From Lachnospiraceae bacterium UBA7027 (GTDB lineage Bacteria > Bacillota > Clostridia > Lachnospirales > Lachnospiraceae): a DNA stretch of 11,361 nucleotides. Each line of letters opens with the position of its first letter. The stretch's first letter is position 1. Shown piece by piece: positions 5,770 through 11,361 of this stretch. The DNA lies in the NCBI GenBank assembly GCA_002494135.1, contig DLBG01000024.1:5357-16717 (forward strand), written 5' to 3'. Below the pieces are notes generated by a model. It made no database searches. It worked only from the letters and a program-made list of their open reading frames with translations, and was not told the DNA's origin. A program made the translations under genes and the position numbers.

Positions 5770-7884
5770 TTATTTTCTGCGTCTGATAATCATGATTACG
5801 ATGCCCGCAATGATTTCCGCAAGCGGAAGCAATACCACAAGCAGTGCGGCATAAAGAAGCGCAACACCCTGTGATACGAAGAGGTTCGGCATCTCGTAAC
5901 TCTTCGCGGGGATGGTTGCTACAACACCCGTATCACAGCTGTAGTTCAAACTCTCAATGAAAAGATCAGAGTTTGCATATGCCGTTGCGGCATCCATTGC
6001 ATCATAGAGGAACAACGGGGATCCGATTACGGTTACTTTTCCGATTGCGGCTTCGGAAATTTTCTCCGAATAAAATGCAACCGTGAAAGGTCCTTCCACA
6101 ACATCCTCATCCGTCTTCACCTCACCGTTTTCGCCGACCTGATAAGCCACTGCGGTATCCGATGTATTAAATAAGGGTTCGCAGACCAAGTTCGGATCGT
6201 CCGATTCGGAAATAATGAATCCCCTGGACTGTACCAAAAGGCTTAAGCGCTTGCCGGAATAATTCTTATTGGTGATGGCGTGCGCTACAGGCTGATATAC
6301 AAGATAAAATCCTTCACCCTGGAAGTTATACTGATAATCCTTTTCATAAACGGTACCCTTTACAAGTTCCGCTCCGTAAGAAGAAAGCAGTTCATCGTAG
6401 TTCGGAGTTTCGATAGTATCGGCAGCTGCAAGTAAAACGCCAACTCCGCCTTTATCGATGTAGGATTTTATTTTCTTCACATCCTCTTTGGACAGATCCG
6501 TATTCGGTCCGTTTACGACAACGGCACTGCAGTCTTCGGGAAGGGAATCGATTGTCATTAAGGAAATGCTTTCATAGGTAAAGCCTGCCTTACGAAGTCT
6601 GTCAATCATGGCATCCGTGGGAGGAAGTTCATTGTGTCCTTCGATGAAGTAAACCTTGAATTCCTTACCTTCCTTCAAAGCACCGATTGCTGCGGTAATC
6701 TGACCTTCGATGTCAACGCCGGTTGTGTCATACTGATAGGTATTGTAATTGATTTCGCGAATGTAATAGTTGCCTGAATCAATCACACGGTTTTTATCAC
6801 CCATGGTGATGATTAAGCTGCCCGAAGAAGGAGCATCTTTAGTATAAGCCGTATAGAAGGTGGGTTCGGTTTTCTGAGAATGATATTTTACCTTAATATG
6901 ACCGGAAGCGGCTTCATACTGCTCCAAATAAAGGTTTAATGCATTGTCTGCAAGGTTCTTGTCGGTCAGAACATGGATTGTAACATCCTCGTCAAGGGAT
7001 TTTACCATTTCCTTGGATTCCTTGGTTAAGGTGTAATATCCGGTCTTGGTCGCATCGTACTGGATGTATTTTACGGGAATGTAATTTGCTCCGACATTTG
7101 CCGCAATAATCAGCACAATAATGGCTACGATTCCTGCCGTCGAAAGGAAGAATTTCTTAGACCCTACCAGGGCAAGATCGAGTGCACTCTTTCCGAAGAC
7201 TCTGGCTGCAAGCAGCAGGAAAATGGCAATGATGGAAAGAATCCGGAAAATATCCGCCGCGTTGATGATGCCGGTAAGGAGTTTGTCAAACGGAGCAAGG
7301 AAATCGATTGCCTTTGCAACGGTGGAAACCACCTTGTTCGAAGCAAAGAAAATCTGCAATGCACTCGGAACCAGCATAATGAAAATGAAAGCGCCGTATG
7401 TCAGAATTGCCGCAACAAACTGATGCTCGGTCAGTGCGGATAAGAAAAGTCCGATGGAGGCAAACATCGATCCGAGGAGAATCAGCGCAAGGATGGCAAG
7501 CAGGGATTCCGCAACGGGTACGGTGCCGTAGAAGGACATAATCAGAAGTCCGAGCAAAAGTACGGCCGATGCAATTAACATCATGGTAACCAGTGAGAAG
7601 AATTTGCCGAGAATAATCGACGAAATTCTGACCGGTGAAGTAAGCAAAAGCTGGTCGGTTCTTAACTTCTTCTCTTCTGCCAGAATTCTCATGGTAAGAA
7701 GAGGGAATACAAACATTAAAATAACCACAAGGGAAGAAACCGTAGATGAAAGATACGGGCTTCCGTTTAAAATATTATAAATTACAAAATACAAAGAACA
7801 GAAAAATGTATAAACCGCAAGGAACAGCCATCCGAAGAAAGATTTAAAGTTGCTGCGGAGTTCTTTTAAGTAAATGGTCAACAT
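5770..7884 (-). CDS. Fused GldF-GldG-like ABC-2 permease with auxiliary domain
   Basis: A 704-residue membrane protein that joins two parts often made separately. Residues 1 to about 265 are an ABC-2 permease (GldF-like) with about seven membrane segments (near 19-40, 46-68, 96-118, 125-148, 153-177, 212-228, 244-262) and the family motif AEEKKLRTDQLLLTSP at 69-84. Residues about 270-660 are a soluble GldG/ABC auxiliary domain outside the membrane (TLTKESKEMVKSL, YFIEGHNELPP, VVVNGPNTDLSKED, GGVGVLLAA). One last membrane helix and RRRK close the protein. It works with the ATPase encoded just upstream; the substrate is unknown. The start is fixed by AAGGAGG 9 bases upstream of the ATG at 7884. 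The frame stays open another 58 codons upstream, but that stretch is KRNPT-type repeats from the ATPase tail read in another frame. Only one base separates the two genes. Confidence 0.9.
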   Translation of the reverse strand: MLTIYLKELRSNFKSFFGWLFLAVYTFFCSLYFVIYNILNGSPYLSSTVSSLVVILMFVFPLLTMRILAEEKKLRTDQLLLTSPVRISSIILGKFFSLVTMMLIASAVLLLGLLIMSFYGTVPVAESLLAILALILLGSMFASIGLFLSALTEHQFVAAILTYGAFIFIMLVPSALQIFFASNKVVSTVAKAIDFLAPFDKLLTGIINAADIFRILSIIAIFLLLAARVFGKSALDLALVGSKKFFLSTAGIVAIIVLIIAANVGANYIPVKYIQYDATKTGYYTLTKESKEMVKSLDEDVTIHVLTDKNLADNALNLYLEQYEAASGHIKVKYHSQKTEPTFYTAYTKDAPSSGSLIITMGDKNRVIDSGNYYIREINYNTYQYDTTGVDIEGQITAAIGALKEGKEFKVYFIEGHNELPPTDAMIDRLRKAGFTYESISLMTIDSLPEDCSAVVVNGPNTDLSKEDVKKIKSYIDKGGVGVLLAAADTIETPNYDELLSSYGAELVKGTVYEKDYQYNFQGEGFYLVYQPVAHAITNKNYSGKRLSLLVQSRGFIISESDDPNLVCEPLFNTSDTAVAYQVGENGEVKTDEDVVEGPFTVAFYSEKISEAAIGKVTVIGSPLFLYDAMDAATAYANSDLFIESLNYSCDTGVVATIPAKSYEMPNLFVSQGVALLYAALLVVLLPLAEIIAGIVIMIIRRRK

Positions 7885-7885
7885 T

Positions 7886-9049
7886 TTACTCTTCCTCCTT
7901 TTCTTCTTCGTTTTTATCGTTTTCGGATTCGTCGTCGGAATCGTCATCGTCGGATTCCTCATCGTCGGATTTCTCTTCGTCGGATTTTTCATTGTCGGAT
8001 TTCTCTTCGTCGGATTCCTCTTCGTCGGATTTCTCTTCGTCGTCCTCATCCTCGTCATCGTCGTCCTCGTCCTCTTCCTCGAGAAGCCGCATTTCCTCTT
8101 CGTACTTCTCGTCGGAATCCTTCATGATGGCAAGATACGTATCCTCTAAGGACTTCTTCTCTTCGCTTAAGGAAAGGACAAGAAGTCTTGCATCGGAAAG
8201 TGCAAAGGAAATATCCTCACGGATATCGTCCGTGCGGGATGTTTCAAACGTAAAGGTAACCTTTCCGTTGTCATCGGAAACAAAGGTAAGATTCTGTACG
8301 GTATTCTCAAGACCGGAAAGAACTTCTTCCACCTTTTCCTTCGTGCCTTTTACGGTAATTTCAAAGTTTCGTCCGCTGTTTTCATGCGATGCCATCAGAT
8401 GATCGGTGGTATCCATGGCTACGACACGGCCGTGTGCAATCATCAAAACATCGTCACAGACTGCGGCTATTTCCGAAAGAATGTGGGATGAAAGAATTAC
8501 CGTGTGTTTCTCTTTCAAGGACCGGATCAGTTCACGAATCTCGATAATCTGCTGGGGATCCAGACCGACCGTAGGCTCATCCAGAATAATGATATCGGGA
8601 TTGCCCAGAATGGCCTGTGCGATACCGACACGCTGCTTATAACCTTTGGAAAGGTTACGGATCAGACGTTCGCTTACATCACTTAATCCGGTTTTCTCAA
8701 TGGCGTCTTCAACTTCTTTCTTTCTTTCCGCTCTGGGAACACCCTTCAGTCCGCAGGCAAAATTTAAGTATTCGCGAACATACATGTCGGGATACAAAGG
8801 CGGAATTTCGGGCAGATAACCGATACATTTCTTCGCTTCAAGAGTTTCAACACCTAAAACATGTCCGTTAACGGACACCTCTCCGCTGCTGGGAGCGATA
8901 TAACCCGTAACAATGTTCATGGTAGTGGATTTGCCGGCACCGTTCGGTCCCAAAAGGCCGTAAATGTGACCGTTTTCCACTTCGAAAGAGACATTGTCCA
9001 AAGCTACATTGTTCCCGTACATTTTACAGAGATTCGTAACTTTAATCAT
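7886..9049 (-). CDS. ABC-2 exporter ATPase (GldA-like) with long acidic tail
   Basis: A 387-residue ATP-binding subunit. The nucleotide-binding domain (1 to about 220) has Walker A GPNGAGKST (34-42, K40), a Q-loop region YLPEIPPLY with Glu81, signature LSKGYKQR (133-140, the form common in ABC-2 exporters such as GldA and NosF), Walker B IIILDEP with catalytic E158, D-loop GLDP and H-loop SSH (H189). A C-terminal regulatory-type domain follows (about 235-315). Residues 324-387 are then built only from D, E, K, S and N, partly as pentapeptide repeats. The catalytic part is complete, so it should drive the fused permease encoded one base downstream. The tail is extra to the family's usual length of about 310 residues. 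It lies on the cytoplasmic side and may bind cations, basic proteins or the membrane partner (inference). The start ATG has AGGTGA 6 bases upstream and lies 29 bases after dut. Confidence 0.93.
   Translation of the reverse strand: MIKVTNLCKMYGNNVALDNVSFEVENGHIYGLLGPNGAGKSTTMNIVTGYIAPSSGEVSVNGHVLGVETLEAKKCIGYLPEIPPLYPDMYVREYLNFACGLKGVPRAERKKEVEDAIEKTGLSDVSERLIRNLSKGYKQRVGIAQAILGNPDIIILDEPTVGLDPQQIIEIRELIRSLKEKHTVILSSHILSEIAAVCDDVLMIAHGRVVAMDTTDHLMASHENSGRNFEITVKGTKEKVEEVLSGLENTVQNLTFVSDDNGKVTFTFETSRTDDIREDISFALSDARLLVLSLSEEKKSLEDTYLAIMKDSDEKYEEEMRLLEEEDEDDDDEDEDDEEKSDEEESDEEKSDNEKSDEEKSDDEESDDDDSDDESENDKNEEEKEEE
7894..7900 (-). promoter_or_regulatory. Shine-Dalgarno of the permease gene inside the ATPase acidic tail
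   Basis: On the minus strand AAGGAGG ends 9 bases before the permease ATG (7884-7882). It is written by the last Lys-Glu-Glu codons of the ATPase gene, so the acidic C terminus and the downstream ribosome site share the same bases. The ATPase stop and permease ATG form TAA-A-ATG, a typical coupling layout. Confidence 0.85.
7932..8036 (-). repeat. Tandem 15-bp repeat, about seven units, encoding an acidic pentapeptide
   Basis: Plus-strand unit TCGTCGGATTTCTCT occurs in six close copies (7947, 7962, 7977, 7992, 8007, 8022) plus one degenerate copy at 7932. On the coding strand each unit gives a pentapeptide of the type K/E-S-D-E/D/N-E. Flanks are imperfect relatives of the same unit. Units are a multiple of three, so gain or loss would change tail length while keeping the frame. 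Confidence 0.85.
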
Positions 9050-9078
9050 TTTCTCTCACCTCTTACTGTGTATTGCTT

Positions 9079-9519
9079 TTATTGAATTCCGGTCGATCCG
9101 AAGCCTCCGCGGCTTGGGTTCTCCAGATGGTTAACTTCTTCAAATACGATTTCGGGCTGATTTAGCATGATACGGAACTGACAGATCCGGTCATTCTTAC
9201 GAACCACACAGTCACGTGTCGCATACATGGGAACATACCACCAGTCCTCGTCTCCGCAGTAGGACTGATCGATGACACCCATGTGATTGGTCTGCATCAG
9301 TCCGTAGTTTTTATACGTCGAGGAACGGGGTACAACGTGTGCCTCATACCCTTCCGGCAGCTTCATGGCAACGCCCAGGGGAATTAACTTATATTCTCCT
9401 TTTTTGAATTCGACGTCCTCGAAGCTTCTTAGGTCAATCCAGTCCGATTTGCCGTCAATATAGCAGAGTTTTTCGACGGTATCGTCTTTATATTTGATTA
9501 AAATCTCAAGTTTCTGCAT
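9079..9519 (-). CDS. dut: dUTP diphosphatase (trimeric dUTPase)
   Basis: Hydrolyses dUTP to dUMP and diphosphate, keeping uracil out of DNA and supplying dTMP synthesis; cytoplasmic homotrimer. The 146 residues carry all five family motifs: 1, DWIDLRS (26-32); 2, PRSSTYKNYGL (64-74); 3, GVIDQSYCGD (81-90, with catalytic D84 and the uracil-contacting Y87); 4, NDRICQF (109-115); 5, RGGFGSTG (137-144), the arm that closes over the neighbouring active site. Length is normal. The start has no recognisable Shine-Dalgarno; it lies 14 bases after the stop of the small membrane protein gene, so translation may depend on ribosomes arriving from there. No later start is possible without losing motif 1. 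Its neighbours rnhA and the MutS-like gene fit a DNA-upkeep group. Confidence 0.95.
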   Translation of the reverse strand: MQKLEILIKYKDDTVEKLCYIDGKSDWIDLRSFEDVEFKKGEYKLIPLGVAMKLPEGYEAHVVPRSSTYKNYGLMQTNHMGVIDQSYCGDEDWWYVPMYATRDCVVRKNDRICQFRIMLNQPEIVFEEVNHLENPSRGGFGSTGIQ

Positions 9520-9533
9520 AGTTTCAAATTTGT

Positions 9534-9728
9534 TTAAAGTTCAATCGTTTCGTTGCTGTCGCTGTCCTCATACGAGGTATAAATATCCTGAATTTCTCTG
9601 TCTTTGGCTCTCTTCTTACCAATCAGCACTCCGATCACAACCGCAACGGCAATGGCTGCAATAAATACAAAGAATACCAACAGAAATGATAAAAACATTG
9701 CGAGAAAACTGATTCCGTGTGATACCAT
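9534..9728 (-). CDS. Small single-pass membrane protein, unknown function
   Basis: 64 residues that I do not recognise. Residues about 6-37 are one unbroken hydrophobic segment (FLVFF- and AAIAVAVV-type runs), long for a single helix, ending in a GVLIG stretch (33-37, a GxxxG helix-packing motif). KKR (38-40) follows, which puts the C terminus in the cytoplasm. The tail of about 24 residues is polar and acidic (DIYTSYEDSDSNETIEL). There is no signal-peptide cleavage site or lipobox. A near-perfect ribosome site and tight spacing (25 bases after rnhA, 14 before dut) make it a real gene, and its translation may feed dut. A role as a subunit or regulator of a membrane complex is possible, but nothing shows which. 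Confidence 0.8.
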   Translation of the reverse strand: MVSHGISFLAMFLSFLLVFFVFIAAIAVAVVIGVLIGKKRAKDREIQDIYTSYEDSDSNETIEL

Positions 9729-9734
9729 AATAAA

Positions 9735-9740
9735 CCTCCT
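9735..9740 (-). promoter_or_regulatory. Strong ribosome binding site of the small membrane protein
   Basis: Minus-strand AGGAGG ends 6 bases before the ATG at 9728. This consensus-quality site, rare for chance open frames, is the main support for the short gene. Confidence 0.85.
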
Positions 9741-9753
9741 GTTTCGTTCCCCT

Positions 9754-10248
9754 TTACAACTCTTCTTTTACAAAGCCTTCGTCATGTATTTTTGCATCCC
9801 CGTCGGCAGCCGCCGTTGCAAGTTCGTCGCAACGTTCGTTCTCGGGATGCCCGTCGTGTCCTTTTACCCATTCAAAGGTGATTTTATGATTCTTTGAAGC
9901 AGCAATCAGCCGTTCCCACAAATCCCTGTTTTTTACCGGTTTTTTATCCGATTTACGGAAATTATGCGTTACCCAGTAATCCACCCAGTGATTGTTAAAT
10001 GCATCCACCACATATTTCGAATCCGAAATCACTACGACTTCGCAGGGACGTTTCAAAGCTTCCAGACCTGTAATGACGCCCAAAAGTTCCATCCGGTTAT
10101 TCGTGGTTTCATAATACCCCTTTGAAAGCTCCTTTTGATGAAGGATGCCGTTTTCGTCGGTAAATTTTAAAACCACACCGTATCCGCCGGGACCGGGGTT
10201 TCCGCGGGCCGCGCCGTCCGTATATAAATAAACCTTACTGAATGCCAT
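9754..10248 (-). CDS. rnhA: Ribonuclease HI
   Basis: Cuts the RNA strand of RNA-DNA hybrids (R-loops, primers) with two metal ions. The 164-residue protein is a bacterial RNase HI with every active-site residue: D11 in YTDGAARGNPGPGG, E54 in NNRMEL, D76 in SDSKYV, H131 in KGHDGH and D141 in NERCDELA. The basic handle that grips the hybrid is present (RKSDKKPVKNRDLW, 98-111), as in the E. coli enzyme and unlike shorter handle-less forms. About ten extra residues (DEGFVKEEL end) follow the usual C terminus. The ATG lies inside the end of the MutS-like gene (14-base overlap) with GGAGGAG 7 bases upstream, so the two are co-transcribed and probably co-translated. Confidence 0.97.
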   Translation of the reverse strand: MAFSKVYLYTDGAARGNPGPGGYGVVLKFTDENGILHQKELSKGYYETTNNRMELLGVITGLEALKRPCEVVVISDSKYVVDAFNNHWVDYWVTHNFRKSDKKPVKNRDLWERLIAASKNHKITFEWVKGHDGHPENERCDELATAAADGDAKIHDEGFVKEEL

Positions 10249-11361
10249 GTTCCGACTCCTCCACGCACTTCGTTGCTCTGTCGATGATTTCCGAAGGATA
10301 GCCCATAATGCGAAGAAGCGCTATTGCGTTGCGCGAAGTCGCATATCCGTCCTTAATCTGATACGGGAAGTGAATATCATCCTCAAGAATCTCTTCCTCG
10401 AAATGATGATTTTCAAACTGCGGAGGAAGCATATGTGCAAGTTCGATATCGTGCGTAGCCGCAAAACAGAGGCTGTTATGCCCTTCGATGGAACGCATGA
10501 TTTCTGCACCTGCCGCAATTCTCTCCTTCGTATTGGTTCCGCGCAGTACTTCGTCCACGAAACAAAGAACATAGGATGTATCGGATTTTAACGCATCAAG
10601 AATACGCTTGATGGAGCGGATTTCCGCCATATAATAGCTTTCTTTTGATTCCAGGCTGTCCTTTAAGGACATGGAAGAATAAATCCGAAAGAAGCCCGCT
10701 TTATACGATTTGGCATAAACCGTATGAAAACTCTGTGCCAGCAGCGCATTGATTCCGACCATGCGAAGGAAGGTTGATTTACCGGACGCATTCGAACCGG
10801 TCAGAAGTATTCCCTTCTTTGCATCGATGGAATTTGCAACCCCTTCTTTTAACAAAAGGGGATGAACGGCCTCAGTAATTGTCAGTTCTCTCTCATCGGT
10901 AAATTCGGGAACGGAATAATACGGAAGTGTTTTTCGATACGATGCCACATTTACGGCAAAATCGAGTTTCCCAAGTGTTTCAAACAGTGCATCCACCGCA
11001 TCGCGGTTATTCTCAACCTGCTTCTTCATCCGGTAGAAAATAAACAGGTCGATATGAAAGAACATCTTGATAAAATTCATGATGCCGTTTCCCAAATCCC
11101 CGACCGCCGAAGACGTGTCGGACTGCAGGAATACCAGATTTCCGGTGGAAATTCTGTTTAATTTCGCTTTCGATGATTTTAAAAGTTCTTTCTCTTTCCC
11201 GAAATCATCCGGAAGAAGTTTTATTGTTTTTCCTGCGGTTTTGATGATACGCAGGATATATTCGAAGCTTACGAAATAAGGTTCAATCTTCTTTTTCCGA
11301 AAAAGGTAAAGGATAACGTTAAATATAATCCATCCGATTAAAAGCATGAGACCCGGATAGA
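10235..11361 (-). CDS. Membrane-anchored MutS-like ATPase (5' end missing)
   Basis: The C-terminal 370 residues from the first visible Met, with the frame still open to the window edge (Y-P-G-L before that Met). The real N terminus is therefore outside and the Met at 11347 is internal. The visible part opens with a hydrophobic membrane segment (LLIGWIIFNVILYLF) and a basic KKK, then a helical lever region, then a MutS-type ATPase: Walker A TGSNASGKST (K190), Walker B CFVDEVLRGTNTKER and the THD switch near ATHDIELAH, with a C-terminal dimer helix. MutS1 itself has GPNMGGKST and no membrane segment, so this is a MutS-domain-V relative of the membrane-bound type; such proteins often run to about 600 residues. 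Mismatch recognition is not expected to follow from this part. Function is unknown. It overlaps rnhA by 14 bases. Confidence 0.85.
   Translation of the reverse strand, partial: YPGLMLLIGWIIFNVILYLFRKKKIEPYFVSFEYILRIIKTAGKTIKLLPDDFGKEKELLKSSKAKLNRISTGNLVFLQSDTSSAVGDLGNGIMNFIKMFFHIDLFIFYRMKKQVENNRDAVDALFETLGKLDFAVNVASYRKTLPYYSVPEFTDERELTITEAVHPLLLKEGVANSIDAKKGILLTGSNASGKSTFLRMVGINALLAQSFHTVYAKSYKAGFFRIYSSMSLKDSLESKESYYMAEIRSIKRILDALKSDTSYVLCFVDEVLRGTNTKERIAAGAEIMRSIEGHNSLCFAATHDIELAHMLPPQFENHHFEEEILEDDIHFPYQIKDGYATSRNAIALLRIMGYPSEIIDRATKCVEESEHGIQ

Noticed and set aside
7932..8036. CRISPR-like array
   Set aside because: The 15-bp units abut without spacers and stay in coding frame, so this is a coding tandem repeat.
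7885..8058. A 58-residue N-terminal extension of the permease made of KRNPT-type repeats
   Set aside because: It is the acidic-tail repeat of the ATPase read in another frame on the same strand. A consensus ribosome site and ATG at 7884 give a start that matches ABC-2 permease N termini.
7874..8149. Plus-strand open frame with hydrophobic repeats (VGFLF type) looking like a membrane protein
   Set aside because: It is the reverse complement of the 15-bp repeat in the acidic tail, with no ribosome site, and lies fully inside well-supported minus-strand genes.
7992..8402. Plus-strand open frame beginning with a poly-serine stretch
   Set aside because: Again the antisense of the D/E codons of the tail, continuing over the ATPase domain. 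Shadow of a real gene.
10321..10572. Minus-strand open frame of 83 codons within the MutS-like gene
   Set aside because: It lies in another frame of a gene whose Walker B and switch motifs are encoded over the same bases, and its protein is rich in Arg and Cys without any domain.

Overview
The window looks like chromosomal DNA of a low-to-moderate GC Gram-positive anaerobe, most likely a Lachnospiraceae-type clostridium. This rests on an isoamylase-like GH13 protein, a DUF1292 protein, strong AGGAGG-type ribosome binding sites, UvrD-like and membrane MutS-like ATPases, and general protein character. It is inferred without any database search. There are no rRNA or tRNA genes, insertion sequences, phage genes or CRISPR arrays. 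Coding density is very high and no gene-free stretch exceeds about 160 bases.

Nine of the ten genes are on the minus strand. Read in the direction of transcription from the right edge, the main run is: a membrane-anchored MutS-like ATPase (its 5' end lies beyond the window), RNase HI (rnhA, overlapping it by 14 bases), a 64-residue single-pass membrane protein, a trimeric-type dUTPase (dut), an ABC-2 exporter ATPase with a 64-residue tail made only of D/E/K/S/N, a fused GldF-GldG-like permease, glutamyl-tRNA synthetase (gltX), and a short UvrD/PcrA-like helicase overlapping gltX by 26 bases. Gaps are 0 to 60 bases and no minus-strand terminator is visible, so much of this may be one transcript. 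Four of these genes (MutS-like, RNase HI, dUTPase, helicase) concern nucleic-acid or nucleotide upkeep. The ABC pair concerns the envelope or export.

At the left, a DUF1292 gene on the plus strand converges on the helicase gene. Its terminator hairpin lies inside the 3' end of the helicase coding sequence. It is divergent from an isoamylase/GlgX-like GH13 gene, and the 156-base gap between them carries a promoter for each direction plus a 21-bp near-palindrome set exactly between the -35 and -10 of the DUF1292 promoter.

The most striking item is the GH13 protein. It keeps the isoamylase/GlgX scaffold and many family signatures, but all three catalytic acids and the other invariant residues of the active site are replaced, which points to a catalytically dead pseudoenzyme. 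Next in interest are the repeat-encoded acidic tail of the ABC ATPase, the promoter palindrome, and RNA hairpins next to the gltX and helicase start sites.
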